From Caldifarciminota bacterium (GTDB lineage: Bacteria > Hydrothermota > Tepidihabitantia > B36-G15): a stretch of 43,366 nucleotides of DNA. The notes below the pieces were generated by a model, which was not told the origin of the DNA, did not search any database, and saw only the letters and a program-made list of their open reading frames with translations. The position numbers and the translations under genes were made by a program. The stretch is taken from assembly GCA_003645615.1 (NCBI GenBank), contig QNBE01000002.1, positions 1 to 43,366 on the forward strand. Direction: 5' to 3'. This document shows positions 9,385-19,860 of the stretch, in pieces; the stretch's first letter is position 1; every line of letters starts with the position of its first letter.

Positions 9385-10332
9385 TCACCTCTCAAAATCG
9401 ATCGGCCGGGCAATAATACTATCAATATTAACGGGAAGACCGAACCTCTGGGCGTAAGATCTTATCGCATCCTCATTGAGCTCGCGCATCCGCTGAAATT
9501 CTACCAGTGCGACATTAGCGGGATCACCCTCGATGTTCAAACGATCATAGAGAAGTCGCTTGGCATCAGCACGATTCCGAATGATATAGCGGAAGGCGGC
9601 ATCGATCGCATTCCTCAACCGCTGGGCACCAATCCGATCCTTGGCGATGAAATCCCGGTTGATGAGATACCCGGCCACCGGATATCCCCTTTGGATAAAG
9701 AAGGCAAGGGGGGCATCCTGGATTACCCTTGCTCCTTGTGCGACTGCCAAGCTCCGATAAGGCTCGAAGAGGAAGAGACAATCTACCCGCCGGCGCGAGA
9801 AGAGGGTGGTAATCTCCTCTGGCTCGATCACAACCTCGGTTATCCTTTTGATCGCGAGCGGGAAGTGTTGCTTCAACTCCTCAAAGTAGCCTTCGGTCTC
9901 AGCCAAAAGACCGATCTTCTTCCGATTGAGATCCCGCAGCCTCTTTATCTTACTTTTGGGGAGGGCGAGCAGGGCCTCAGCAGGTCTGAGCAATCTGGTT
10001 TCAGCCGAACCGATAACCTTAACCGGATGCCCTTCGTCAAGAATCATCGCCCAGGGGAGAAAGGTAAAGGCGCACTCACCCCGATAGAGGGCATCCCTCC
10101 GCTTGGCTGGATCCTCTACGGTAACGATCTCCGGAATCAGCTTATACTCCTTAAACAGACCCTGAGCCTCTGCGGCGAAGACGGGAAGGCTTAAAACAGA
10201 CCGGTCGATGAGAATTCGGACTCGAGTCGGCTGGGCCATCTTGTATTGAGGATAGATGAGGATTACCGCCAACCCCAGTGCCGCCAAAAGGATCAAGATG
10301 TCGAGGATTCGCTCCTTAGCTCTCTGACTCAT
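9385..10332 (-). CDS. Membrane-anchored NMT1/SsuA-like periplasmic binding protein
   Basis: N-terminal TM (ILDILILLAALGLAVILIYPQY) then VRILIDRSVLSLPVFAAEAQGLFKEYKLIPEIVTVEDPAKRRDALYRGECAFTFLPWAMILDEGHPVKVIGSAE. No permease or ATPase adjacent. Confidence 0.8.
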   Translation of the reverse strand: MSQRAKERILDILILLAALGLAVILIYPQYKMAQPTRVRILIDRSVLSLPVFAAEAQGLFKEYKLIPEIVTVEDPAKRRDALYRGECAFTFLPWAMILDEGHPVKVIGSAETRLLRPAEALLALPKSKIKRLRDLNRKKIGLLAETEGYFEELKQHFPLAIKRITEVVIEPEEITTLFSRRRVDCLFLFEPYRSLAVAQGARVIQDAPLAFFIQRGYPVAGYLINRDFIAKDRIGAQRLRNAIDAAFRYIIRNRADAKRLLYDRLNIEGDPANVALVEFQRMRELNEDAIRSYAQRFGLPVNIDSIIARPIDFER

Positions 10333-11579
10333 TTGCCCCCCTTCTCAACCTCCTGGGCCTTCTTATAATATTCCACCGCCTTCTTCTTCTCACCGATCTT
10401 AGAGTAGATGAGGGCCAAGTTTCGATAGGTATCGGGATTCTTGGGGTTCAACTCGGCGGCCCTTTCAAATGGTTCAATTGCATCCCGATAACGCTCCTGT
10501 TGAGCAATCGATGCTCCCAAGTAGAACCAGTAGCGGAAATCATCATCTCGGAGTATGGTGAGATATCGGAAGTTGGCTTCTGCCCCGGAATAATCCTTCA
10601 GCTGATATTTGCAGATCCCACCCTGGAACCAGGCTCCCTGATGCTTGGGCTGAATCTTCACAACCTTTTCAAAACGGGTTAAGGCCTCCTGGTAGTTCTT
10701 CTGTTTGAATTCATCAACCCCCATCTGGAAGATGAGATTGGCAAGATCGTAACGGATGTCGGTTAGGCGCTTAAGAAGTTTTTTTCTCGCCTTGAGGTTC
10801 TCAATCCCGAATGGCTTAAGGAGCTTTTTCGCCTCCTCATCTCTCTTCTCTTCTACCAGAATCGATGCCTTAACCACCGGATCCCTCGTCTCTTCTAAGG
10901 GACGATCCGGCACAATCATCGTCACCATCGAATCCACCCGCGCTTCCATAAGGCTATCGGTGATGGCATAGTAACGGAAAGCAGAGTCGGTCTCTCCCCT
11001 CAGGCTATAGATCCGACCCAGATAACCATAGGGATAGGGATCCTGAGGATTGAGCTCGATCGCCTTCTGATAGGAGAGGACCGCCTGAGAGGTATCACCA
11101 TCCTCCAGGGCAATCAATCCCTGCATTGTGTAGTTCTCGGCCCGATCCGGGATGATCTTAAATGCGATATGGAGAAACGCCTTGGCCATCCGATAGTCTT
11201 CACGCTCGATCATCTGATTGGTAAATCGGCGGAAGATCGACCAATAGGCCTCACCATGCTGACGGAGATGCTTTAAGACCTTGATCGAGTCAGTCTGGAA
11301 TGCCTTATTGACCAACTTTGCCCCTTTGATCATTGTATCTACGTTTGATTTCTGTTCTCCAAGATTGATATAGGCCTCACCAAAATAGAACCATCCCATG
11401 GCACTCTGGGGACGCTGTGTTACCTCCTTTTCTGCGAGTTCCCGCCACTTCATCAGCACCTCGGGATCATGTTTCTCATACCACTCACGCCGATAGATCT
11501 TGATCCCTTCGAGTAGCGGACTCGAGGCGCATCCCACAACAACCAAGGCCAGCAGTAGAATCCACCAGGTCTTCTGCAT
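10329..11579 (-). CDS. TPR-repeat lipoprotein
   Basis: Lipobox LALVVVGCASS; tandem TPRs (DTSQAVLSYQKAIELNPQDPYPYGYLGRIYSLRGE; YQEALTRFEKVVKIQPKHQGAWFQGGICKYQLKDY; YRDAIEPFERAAELNPKNPDTYRNLALIYSKIGE). SD AGGAGG before ATG. Confidence 0.9.
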   Translation of the reverse strand: MQKTWWILLLALVVVGCASSPLLEGIKIYRREWYEKHDPEVLMKWRELAEKEVTQRPQSAMGWFYFGEAYINLGEQKSNVDTMIKGAKLVNKAFQTDSIKVLKHLRQHGEAYWSIFRRFTNQMIEREDYRMAKAFLHIAFKIIPDRAENYTMQGLIALEDGDTSQAVLSYQKAIELNPQDPYPYGYLGRIYSLRGETDSAFRYYAITDSLMEARVDSMVTMIVPDRPLEETRDPVVKASILVEEKRDEEAKKLLKPFGIENLKARKKLLKRLTDIRYDLANLIFQMGVDEFKQKNYQEALTRFEKVVKIQPKHQGAWFQGGICKYQLKDYSGAEANFRYLTILRDDDFRYWFYLGASIAQQERYRDAIEPFERAAELNPKNPDTYRNLALIYSKIGEKKKAVEYYKKAQEVEKGGK

Positions 11580-11633
11580 CGTTCCTCCTTTTGTCCTATT
11601 CTATCCAATCCTTAGCTGATGTCAATATGGCCC

Positions 11634-14255
11634 TTAAAACCTGATTCTGGTAGCAAAACCAAACTGATAGTCTGGTCCGAGCTCCGGGTGGTGAGAACCC
11701 TGGTAGGTAACCCCGACCGTCGAGTTCTCACCCAGCTTCCTTTCCATCCCGATCCGATAGTTGGCCGAAAGTCCTGGAGGATAGCTGAGGGCGAAAAAAC
11801 CCATGATGAGAGGGGCATAGATATAAGAGAGTTCTAAACCACCATCCAGTCGATAATTCTTCAAAGACAGCGTGAGATCGGTCCCCAGCATTGGATTGTC
11901 GAGGACAATCTCACCTATTTCGGGAAAATAAGCCGGACTCTCGGCCCAGATCCGATCATAACCGATGTAGCAATCCAGGCCAACCCTCCCATAGATTGCG
12001 GCCTTGAGCTTCCCTCCCCACTTTATTATCTCCTGGATGATCGCACCATCTTCGGTCTCAAAGGATCGGTAGAAGCGGAGAAACGGACCGACCTTTCTGG
12101 CCTCGGTAAGATAGCGATGAACTCCAGTCTCAAGATCTAGTTCCGAGCCATCGAAGTTGGTATTACGATCCTCCCGTTGGTGATAGGAGAAATTGAGGCT
12201 GGGTTCTACCACCTCTCCCGGGTAGGTCATATCTCCGGTTAATTTGAGATCGGAATCGAGGTCATCCCGGGTGCCGAGAAGGTCGAGACTGACCATCTCA
12301 TGGTGGAGATAGACCCTTAGCGAATAACATCGGGAGATATCATACCGATCGAGATAGTGGATCTTCCGGATATAGTCGCCTCTCGGATCATAGATATATC
12401 GCCCGGTTAGGGTATCAAGCCGGTAGTTGCCCTCACCCGGCTTTACCTTCATATAATACTCATCATATCTCCGCCTCAATTCATAATTCATCGCAAATCT
12501 GGTCGAAAGATAGATGGGCCGGATGAGCTCCCCTCCAATAGAAAGAAGGTCCCAGCTTCTCGCTTCCCACCGGTTTCGGAAGAGAGTCAGCTCCGGGCGA
12601 AAGGGACCGAACTGCGGGGAGAGGAGGAAGGAGATCTCCCGACCATTACCCAATGTGTCGGTCATAAGCCGATATCCGAGCTTGGCGATCTCCCCTCTTC
12701 TGATACCAAACCCGATGATCCTCCGCTCATCCTCGGTTAAAAGCTCCATCCCAGGGGTAAGGAGTCCCAAGGGATATTCCAGCTTACTTAGGAATCGGTA
12801 CCGATTCAGGAAACGGGTATAGGATAGAGTGCCGTAGGCAGAGTTGATCCTCACCATCCCCCGGGGCCAGCGGCGGTTGAGGATTCCACCGGAGCCGATG
12901 ATCTCACACCCTCCGGTTTGGAACCTGATCCCGGCCTCGTAACGGCTCCTCACCTCCTCAAGACTGTCCATCCCCCATCGATAGATAAGATCGTAATCGT
13001 AGCGGAGAGGAAAATGGTAATTTTCATCACGAGTCAAGAAATTGGCAAAGAAGATTCCAGATTCAACCCTCCCGCCGATACCGAATCCGGTCCTCTTTGG
13101 ATCGCGGTTGGAATAGAGGTTACCATCGGTGAAAGAGAGCGAGGGCTCGAGGGCGAGGTGGATCGGCCCAAACCCCTGGTCGGTCCGATAATAGATGAGC
13201 CCTTCCCGAGCTGGGGGTCTGATCTTCACCTTCGCCACATAGTCGCCACCACTTTCCACCCAGCGGTAGGCGTGGATCTCCTCATCATAGCGGTAATCGC
13301 CTTTTCCTTCACCAACATAAGTAAACCGGACCCGATAATCACCTTTTCCAAAACCGGCAAACTCGTAGTGATCACCAACCTTATGATAGTCTCCTCCAGT
13401 CAGGGTATCTCCCCCATCGATCCAGATCAGGGTATCACCACTCCTTTCCAGAAGTTCAATATCTTGGGGATCGAGATCGATCCCGATCGGCCGGTCCTTA
13501 TTCTCCACCTCGGTGATGAATCCAATCCGATGCTTACCATGGTCTACCCCTCCAAAGCCAGATAGTTTCAGAAACTTCAAATCCCCAGAGAGATACTGGA
13601 TCTCGATCCGATTTATTGGGGTCACCGGCCGTTTTGGGGTGAAGGTGATCTCACCATTCTCATAATCAATCAGATAGTCAACCCCTTTCTCAAGCGGGAT
13701 CCCATCAAAATAGACCGTCTCACTACCGGGTATGATCCCTTCGGGATCGATCGAATAGGGTCCCTGATGGGCCTCGGCCTTGATCCTTTTGTAGCGATAG
13801 TGGCCCCGGGCAACCGATAATCCCCCTTCAATCGGTCCCACTCTCAATCGGCCTCCAATCCCGGCCTGATTGTGATCACCCACCAAAAGATGATGAGGAA
13901 AGTAGAGATCCCCAAAATCGCCACTCCCCCAAGGTGCCTGGAAGCCCAACCTGGTATTTTCAACCTCAAACAGTGGTCTGGTAATCTCCCCCTTCCCTTC
14001 CTCATCGGCGATCGATCCCTCGATCATCACGTCCTTTGTCTGACCACGAAAATTTACCCACATCCCCTGATCGAAGATAAGGCCATCCCGACCATAGGAG
14101 ATGGTGAAGGATTTGGTTCCCGCCATCACCATCTCCCCACCCGATGTTATCTCGAGCTCCCGTTCATAAATGTTGGTATCGATCGGAAGATAGCGATAGT
14201 AGATCGAGTCGAGTCCGGTCTCAATCAGTGAGAAGACGGAGATGAGAATTATCAT
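11634..14255 (-). CDS. Large predicted outer-membrane beta-barrel protein
   Basis: 873 aa, N-terminal hydrophobic segment, alternating aromatic/charged strands, C-terminal GFATRIRF with terminal Phe; SETVYFDGIPLEKGVDYLIDYENGEITFTPKRPVTPINRIEIQYL module. Confidence 0.65.
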   Translation of the reverse strand: MIILISVFSLIETGLDSIYYRYLPIDTNIYERELEITSGGEMVMAGTKSFTISYGRDGLIFDQGMWVNFRGQTKDVMIEGSIADEEGKGEITRPLFEVENTRLGFQAPWGSGDFGDLYFPHHLLVGDHNQAGIGGRLRVGPIEGGLSVARGHYRYKRIKAEAHQGPYSIDPEGIIPGSETVYFDGIPLEKGVDYLIDYENGEITFTPKRPVTPINRIEIQYLSGDLKFLKLSGFGGVDHGKHRIGFITEVENKDRPIGIDLDPQDIELLERSGDTLIWIDGGDTLTGGDYHKVGDHYEFAGFGKGDYRVRFTYVGEGKGDYRYDEEIHAYRWVESGGDYVAKVKIRPPAREGLIYYRTDQGFGPIHLALEPSLSFTDGNLYSNRDPKRTGFGIGGRVESGIFFANFLTRDENYHFPLRYDYDLIYRWGMDSLEEVRSRYEAGIRFQTGGCEIIGSGGILNRRWPRGMVRINSAYGTLSYTRFLNRYRFLSKLEYPLGLLTPGMELLTEDERRIIGFGIRRGEIAKLGYRLMTDTLGNGREISFLLSPQFGPFRPELTLFRNRWEARSWDLLSIGGELIRPIYLSTRFAMNYELRRRYDEYYMKVKPGEGNYRLDTLTGRYIYDPRGDYIRKIHYLDRYDISRCYSLRVYLHHEMVSLDLLGTRDDLDSDLKLTGDMTYPGEVVEPSLNFSYHQREDRNTNFDGSELDLETGVHRYLTEARKVGPFLRFYRSFETEDGAIIQEIIKWGGKLKAAIYGRVGLDCYIGYDRIWAESPAYFPEIGEIVLDNPMLGTDLTLSLKNYRLDGGLELSYIYAPLIMGFFALSYPPGLSANYRIGMERKLGENSTVGVTYQGSHHPELGPDYQFGFATRIRF

Positions 14256-14895
14256 CTATGACGAGCAAGCCCTTCCTTACCGGAAGGAGGGATTGGATCG
14301 TAACCGGGAGGGACAGCCGATGCCAGCTTCCTTCATAATACTTATAGAGATGCTCCTCATCATAGGCAAAGATGGTATCCGATTTGATTACCCTAAGATT
14401 CGGTTCCGGCAGAGGAATCACCGAATCGACCTCAAAGAGTGGGTTTAAAAAGATGATCCGTTTCCGATCGTAGAGATAGAACCCATCCTCATAGCCACAC
14501 CCAACGATCCGTCCGATTCCGGGAAGGATTGACCGACCATCGAGCAGGACCCTCTCGCCCCAATCAACGACGGTCATCACCCTCCCCTCATCATCACAAC
14601 TGAGATCGACAATACCCTCCCCTTCCCGATAGAGCCTTAGGGAGAGGTCGCTCCTCCTCACCCGATATACCCTCCGGCCATCTCCAAGATAGAGGAAAAA
14701 TCGATCACCATCGAGATAGCGGATCCGAAATCCGGTTGGTAGGGAGAGGAGAAGGGGACGAAAGTCGAGGCTTTCCGATTCCGACTCGTAGAGTCGTTGA
14801 TCATAAGTGAGGTAGAGATTGGTTCCATCTGAGAAGAGATGGTCGGCCCGGTAGGGGAAGAGGGTAATAACCGGCAGGATCAGAATCAGCGCCAT
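14221..14895 (-). CDS. Small exported protein with propeller-like repeats
   Basis: 224 aa; hydrophobic N-terminus; repeating short beta units (TNLYLTYDQRLYE, DRFFLYLGDGRRVYRV, EDGFYLYDRKRIIFLNP, SDTIFAYDEEHLYKY). Confidence 0.55.
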   Translation of the reverse strand: MALILILPVITLFPYRADHLFSDGTNLYLTYDQRLYESESESLDFRPLLLSLPTGFRIRYLDGDRFFLYLGDGRRVYRVRRSDLSLRLYREGEGIVDLSCDDEGRVMTVVDWGERVLLDGRSILPGIGRIVGCGYEDGFYLYDRKRIIFLNPLFEVDSVIPLPEPNLRVIKSDTIFAYDEEHLYKYYEGSWHRLSLPVTIQSLLPVRKGLLVIDDNSHLRLLTD

Positions 14896-14904
14896 CGAAG
14901 GGGA

Positions 14905-15525
14905 TCAGAATAGGGCGCGGAAGAATTCGATCAGAAACTTCAATCTTCCGATAAAGAGGCTCACCCGCGCCATCACCGTATACCCGAATGATGCTCCAAA
15001 ACCGATCATGATGAAGATGATCCCGAGCCGTGAGACACGACCGATCGCCCCTTTATGTTCCGTCGAGAAGAAGAAGTAGGTGAGTGTGGCAACGACCCCG
15101 ATCAGGATGATGGTTGCCCAGATACCCGAACTTACCTGGGGCTGAAAACTCTGGGGGGTGAGGATCGTCCCATGGAGTTGTTTCAGGATATTGGCCTGGA
15201 AATAGGCCGGGATCGAAACCCCGGCTCCCCAACCGATCAGAAAGGCTATCGGGAGCCGGGCCAGCCAGGAGATCCTTTTGACAAACATCGTGAAGTATAG
15301 AAGGCCCAGGACCATCGGGATGAGGAAGATATACTGGCCACGACCCAAGGGGTCGAAGAGGTTGGGCCTCAGGGCATTATGCCAGGTGATGGCAATGAGA
15401 TAGCCATTTGAGATCCCAACATAGAGATGTTCGGCAAAACGGAAAAGGGGATTATCCTTATAGAGGAAGGAGAGGATGAAGAGGGTAAGGAGGGCAGCGG
15501 CAATATTCCAGGGATTGATGATCAT
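14905..15525 (-). CDS. Polytopic membrane protein of unknown function (MP1)
   Basis: 206 aa with about five or six hydrophobic segments; starts 4 nt overlapping the upstream gene. Confidence 0.6.
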   Translation of the reverse strand: MIINPWNIAAALLTLFILSFLYKDNPLFRFAEHLYVGISNGYLIAITWHNALRPNLFDPLGRGQYIFLIPMVLGLLYFTMFVKRISWLARLPIAFLIGWGAGVSIPAYFQANILKQLHGTILTPQSFQPQVSSGIWATIILIGVVATLTYFFFSTEHKGAIGRVSRLGIIFIMIGFGASFGYTVMARVSLFIGRLKFLIEFFRALF

Positions 15526-16382
15526 CTCCGCCTCAGATAGAAGTAACCGATATTACCGATAACGATGAAGACGATCATAACCAGATGGGCGAGATTCTGG
15601 GCATCCATTCCCGGTGCCGCGGTCTTCTTCTTAATCGGAATATTGTGCTCATCCAGGAGGGTCTCATACTCGGCCGCCCCTTTCAGACCAGCCAACATCC
15701 CCACCAGCTGTCTGGTCTGGAGATAAGGGTAATAGCTTGCCCCCATCACCGCTGTTACCCCGGCCCCAACCCTGAGGCCGTATCTTGATCCCGCATAGGC
15801 AACCCAGGTGTCTGGAAATGCTGCTCCAGAGAGGGAGATACAGAGGCCGATCTGCCGATAATTTTTGATCCCCTCCATCACCTCGAGTTCGTCGATCGGA
15901 TTACCATAATAATCCTTGGGATAGACCCCCTTGATACTCTCCCCCATCCCCAGGATCACCGCAACATATCCCGACTTCCATCCCAAGAAGACATAGTCGC
16001 GACCGTAGATGATGCTATCCTCACGACTCCGTGCCCGTTCATTATACTCGGCCGCGATCCGATTGAAGACATCAACGGCCATCCCGGTTCCCTGGACATT
16101 GAGACAGAGGCCGATCACCTTCCGCCGGAGGGCGAAGAGGTGGTGGACCAAGGCATAGGCCATCGGGTGAACCTCGGGCATCACCTGGGGATCATAATCG
16201 AAGGAGATCATTACTGCCCGACCCCGAGTCGAGTCCTCGATAAAGGTAAAGAGATCCCGAGATCGATCCATCACATTGACCGGAATCCCCCACGGCTTGA
16301 GCAGGGGGAGGAGGATGGCCAATCCCAGGACGAAATAGATAATCCTCCGATCGATCTTGGTGAGCCGCTCAAAGATACTCAT
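15522..16382 (-). CDS. Membrane-anchored protein with an alpha/beta-like soluble domain flanked by TM segments (MP2)
   Basis: 286 aa; N-terminal TM ([15 protein letters not shown]), soluble domain with [32 protein letters not shown]-terminal TM ([20 protein letters not shown]). Confidence 0.6.
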   Translation of the reverse strand: MSIFERLTKIDRRIIYFVLGLAILLPLLKPWGIPVNVMDRSRDLFTFIEDSTRGRAVMISFDYDPQVMPEVHPMAYALVHHLFALRRKVIGLCLNVQGTGMAVDVFNRIAAEYNERARSREDSIIYGRDYVFLGWKSGYVAVILGMGESIKGVYPKDYYGNPIDELEVMEGIKNYRQIGLCISLSGAAFPDTWVAYAGSRYGLRVGAGVTAVMGASYYPYLQTRQLVGMLAGLKGAAEYETLLDEHNIPIKKKTAAPGMDAQNLAHLVMIVFIVIGNIGYFYLRRR

Positions 16383-17002
16383 GATCCCCCACCCAGATAA
16401 CCCCGTTCGATCCCGAGGATGATCTTAAGGGCGGTGGCGATCGCCCCGAAGGCGATGCCGAAGAGGATCCCCCGTTGGGCGGCAAGATTGGGGACCTTGA
16501 GCACCCACTCAGCAAAATCGGGGACCTTATCATGGATAAAGCTACCCAAGGAGGTAACACCCAGCATCACAACAAAAGCGGCAACCAGTAGTAGGGTCGC
16601 CTCCAAGCTCCGGGCCCGAAAGGCCCGATAGGCGGCCGAGGCCATGAAGAAGGCAAGGAGTGAGAACATCGTTGCCCCCAAGGGGGCCTGGATATTGAGA
16701 TAGATCTTCTGGAAGGTAGAATCGGCCTTGACCCCGAAGAACAACCCGATTACCGCCATAACTCCAAGTGAGGCAAGGGTGACGATCGAATAGGGCCAGC
16801 CCTCCAATCTCCGCTTGAGTTTGTTATAGTGGGAACGGATGAGGTTGCCGACCGCAAGCACCAAGGCAAAAGCGGAGACGACGATGAACCATTTCGATGA
16901 GATCGTATAAAGATCACGGGAGACCGGATGGGGGATAAAGAACTGGACCACCATCACAGTCCCGGAGACAAAGCAGATGAGAAGTGGGAGATTCCGCTTC
17001 AT
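16379..17002 (-). CDS. Polytopic membrane protein of unknown function (MP3)
   Basis: 207 aa with several hydrophobic segments; 4-nt overlaps on both sides. Confidence 0.6.
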   Translation of the reverse strand: MKRNLPLLICFVSGTVMVVQFFIPHPVSRDLYTISSKWFIVVSAFALVLAVGNLIRSHYNKLKRRLEGWPYSIVTLASLGVMAVIGLFFGVKADSTFQKIYLNIQAPLGATMFSLLAFFMASAAYRAFRARSLEATLLLVAAFVVMLGVTSLGSFIHDKVPDFAEWVLKVPNLAAQRGILFGIAFGAIATALKIILGIERGYLGGGS

Positions 17003-17595
17003 CGATAGTCGAGGATGACCGATTCGTCTAAGGGGACATAACGGTCCGCAGTCTCCCTCAGATCATAGGCGGTGGAGGCCTCGAAACTGTAGACCTCTAC
17101 CGTCTTCCCTTTGTCACGGATGTAGGAGAGGAGGGGAACAAAATCACCATCACCGGAAACGAGCACCACGGTATCAACCTTATCCAGAATCCCGAGGATA
17201 TCAAGGGCGATCCCCATATCCCAGTTGGCCTTGGCTGAACCGTCACCCCTGATCCTGATCTCTTTCAACCGCACCTCATAGCCGATCTTCTCCAAGGAGG
17301 CGACAAATGGTCGGACATCGCCCTCTGGAGGGTGGACTACATAACTGATCGCCTTGACCAGAATCCGATCGCCTCTGATCTTATAGAGGAGTTTATTATA
17401 ATCGACCTTGCCTCCATAGATCGCCTTAACCGAATAGTAAAGATTCTGAGAATCGACAAAGACGGCGATCCTCTCTTTCCTCTCCGTTACCGTAATCGCC
17501 CGGTCGATCTTGTTCTCAATCGCACCGAGCTTATCGCAGATCTCCTTCAGATACCCTCTGATCTCATCAAAAAGGGTGACCAATCTCTCATCCAT
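16999..17595 (-). CDS. NYN domain (LabA/DUF88-like) putative RNase
   Basis: [29 protein letters not shown] ... [52 protein letters not shown] at 17595 overlaps the preceding gene stop; the ORF track start is 17610. Confidence 0.88.
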   Translation of the reverse strand: MDERLVTLFDEIRGYLKEICDKLGAIENKIDRAITVTERKERIAVFVDSQNLYYSVKAIYGGKVDYNKLLYKIRGDRILVKAISYVVHPPEGDVRPFVASLEKIGYEVRLKEIRIRGDGSAKANWDMGIALDILGILDKVDTVVLVSGDGDFVPLLSYIRDKGKTVEVYSFEASTAYDLRETADRYVPLDESVILDYR

Positions 17596-17596
17596 A

Positions 17597-18805
17597 TCAG
17601 TACTCCTCAATTACCCATTCGGGCAGATAGCGATCCCAGTCCGGAAAACCGGGATCATCCTTAGAGTTGGACCAGACCAGACGATAGTCGCCATCTCCGT
17701 AGAGATCCATGAAGATGAAATGGAGTCCACTCGCATAATAAACCCAGTGCTGGATCGGCTTCAACTTCTCCTCAAAAGTTTTACTCACCGTCTCATCGGG
17801 TGGGCCATATTTGATATAGATCCGCCCTCGGTCGGTCTTCCAGCCCGCCTTTGTCCCGGCCTGAAAGTGCTCGTTGGCATAAGAGACTCTCCTCTGGTAG
17901 TTTTGGAAGAGATCGGATCTCTTAAACTTATCGATATAGGCCTTCCTTTTTACAAGGTCCATCTTCCGATAACGTTCGTATTCTCTGGTCCCGAGTAGGA
18001 CCTTGATGAGCTCGTCATATCGCCCGCTCACCCTGATCCCCTTACCACCAACGATCTGGAAGGGACGGGAACGGCTCACCTTCTCTCCTTTGGTTGAGTC
18101 GTAGACGGTTACCTTTAGAGTATAGCTCCCCGCCTTCAAACCGGCAAGATCGATCCCGATCACCTCATTCTGAGCGGAAAAGAGCTTTTCAGCCTTTTTA
18201 TGAAGGATCTTAATCGACCGATTGGTGCTATCAAGTATCTCAAAGGTTGCCCGGTAATAGCTACCGTCCGGCTTGAGATTGTATAGTTCGAAGTAGGGAA
18301 AGATGACCCGCCATCTTCCCCCGAATCTTGAAGAGGGGTTCGGGACCACCACCAGGCCGAATTTGGTGAACGGGGTTTGAGCAGTATCGGCCTCGGCCTT
18401 TATTGCCAGTTCCAGATCAGAAATGGTGAGATGTTCCCTGTCGATCGGAGCTAAGTGGATCTTACCGCCTCTGGCTTCAACCTTAGTGGAACAGATAATG
18501 GTCACCTGATACTGGTATTCTCCAGGAAGGAGGATATAGTTATGTTGATCGACAAAACTGAGATCACGCTCCTTAGCCTGACGGAACGATCGAATCACCG
18601 CCTTCTTTGTCAGGGTATCGGCAAGCAGAAGATCAGATCCCTTTATCTCAAAGATTACCTGGTAGCGAGAAACCAGCTCATCACCAACATTCCGGTAGAT
18701 GAGCTCATGGTAGGGGATCTGATAGTAGATCTCGGTCCGATAAACCCGACCCCGGTAGGGGAAGGCGGCATAATCGACGAAGAAACTGAAAAGAAGAATG
18801 ATCAT
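17597..18805 (-). CDS. GWxTD domain-containing protein
   Basis: Signal-like N-terminus; motif AGWKTDRGRIYIKYGPPDETVSKTFEEKLKPIQHWVYYASGLHFIFMDLYGDGDYRLV. Confidence 0.9.
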   Translation of the reverse strand: MIILLFSFFVDYAAFPYRGRVYRTEIYYQIPYHELIYRNVGDELVSRYQVIFEIKGSDLLLADTLTKKAVIRSFRQAKERDLSFVDQHNYILLPGEYQYQVTIICSTKVEARGGKIHLAPIDREHLTISDLELAIKAEADTAQTPFTKFGLVVVPNPSSRFGGRWRVIFPYFELYNLKPDGSYYRATFEILDSTNRSIKILHKKAEKLFSAQNEVIGIDLAGLKAGSYTLKVTVYDSTKGEKVSRSRPFQIVGGKGIRVSGRYDELIKVLLGTREYERYRKMDLVKRKAYIDKFKRSDLFQNYQRRVSYANEHFQAGTKAGWKTDRGRIYIKYGPPDETVSKTFEEKLKPIQHWVYYASGLHFIFMDLYGDGDYRLVWSNSKDDPGFPDWDRYLPEWVIEEY

Positions 18806-19860
18806 ATCCCACTCCCTTCGGGATAGAGTAGCTCATACCTTCCGAAACCGTAACGGTCGATGAAGATGAACTTCAGATTCCGATTATAATAATACCAGAT
18901 CTCATAGGCCCGGGTTGCTGCCTCAAAGGGATGGCTTTCGATCTCATCGGGTGGACCATATTTGATATAGATCTTCCCCCGATCGCTCCGCCAACCGAGA
19001 TCGCCCATCTTGAAATTCTCCTCCGCATATCTAATCCGGGCGAGATACTCCTCCTTCAGCTCATTCTCCTCGGTGCCCGGTGTCGGATCACGACTCTTCC
19101 AGAACTCTTCATAGGCCTGGCGTCGCTTCTTGGGATCCCTTATCTTCTTCATCCGGCTCAGTTCCTCGGGGGTGGCGATATACATCAGTTGATCCACCGC
19201 TTCATTATACTTAGCATCTGAAAAATAGAAAGGGACGGTTAGGTGAAATTTGAGGATATCTTCCTCCCGATCATAACCGAAGGCAGTGAGCCGAAGCTCA
19301 TAATCACCCTCTTTAAGCTCACTTAGGGGGAGCAGGATGGTATCGATACCGGGGTTAACCGGGTGAGAGCTCTCCCTTCTCAAGGTCCTTCCATCCCGAA
19401 CGATGGCGTAGCTTAGGGAGTCGAGCCGGGTACGGATGGCGAAGATAAGCAGGACCGTGTCGGTGATGTTGAACTCTCCAGCCACTACCTTCCCATCCTT
19501 CTCAAACCTGATTCTCTCCAAAAGAAGAGAAGGATTTACTCGGCGCTGGGCGGAAAAGATCCGGCCCATCTTCTCCGCCAGTACCACGATCTGGAATCCG
19601 GAGGCCCGAGGGGGGATGGGGAGGGCAATCGAGTCATAATAGGTCCTCAATGTTCCCCGGACCGTCTTCTGCCAGAAGTCACCACCAAGTCGATCCCTGC
19701 CATCCTGGAAGGTGAGCTCAATCTCATAGGAGGCCCGCCACTCTCCATCTTTAATAAAATGGAGCTCATCCCGATCGATCGAATAGATGATCGAAAGCCA
19801 CCTCTTACCATCAACCCATTTCTCGAAATGGCTGAATCGAAAGGCGATGAGAATAATCAG
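18802..19860 (-). CDS. GWxTD domain-containing protein; ORF-track start (19650) is truncated, true start apparently non-canonical near 19860-19866
   Basis: Motif LGWRSDRGKIYIKYGPPDEIESHPFEAATRAYEIWYYYNRNLKFIFIDRYGFGRYELL. Frame is open upstream of 19650 and encodes LIILIAFRFSHFEKWVDGKRWLSIIYSIDRDELHFIKDGEWRASYEIELTFQDG, which aligns with the N-terminus of the adjacent GWxTD paralogue (MIILLFSFF...YYQIPYHELIYRNVGDELVSRYQVIFEIKG). Confidence 0.85.
   Translation of the reverse strand: MIILIAFRFSHFEKWVDGKRWLSIIYSIDRDELHFIKDGEWRASYEIELTFQDGRDRLGGDFWQKTVRGTLRTYYDSIALPIPPRASGFQIVVLAEKMGRIFSAQRRVNPSLLLERIRFEKDGKVVAGEFNITDTVLLIFAIRTRLDSLSYAIVRDGRTLRRESSHPVNPGIDTILLPLSELKEGDYELRLTAFGYDREEDILKFHLTVPFYFSDAKYNEAVDQLMYIATPEELSRMKKIRDPKKRRQAYEEFWKSRDPTPGTEENELKEEYLARIRYAEENFKMGDLGWRSDRGKIYIKYGPPDEIESHPFEAATRAYEIWYYYNRNLKFIFIDRYGFGRYELLYPEGSGI

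Noticed and set aside
9104-9416. ORFs on both strands across the SRP RNA
   Set aside because: The region is explained by SRP RNA sequence and structure; translations look non-protein-like.
12918-13565. 215-aa plus-strand ORF opposite the large barrel gene
   Set aside because: Antisense to a well-supported CDS, no recognisable domain or good SD; long antisense ORFs are common here because of codon bias.
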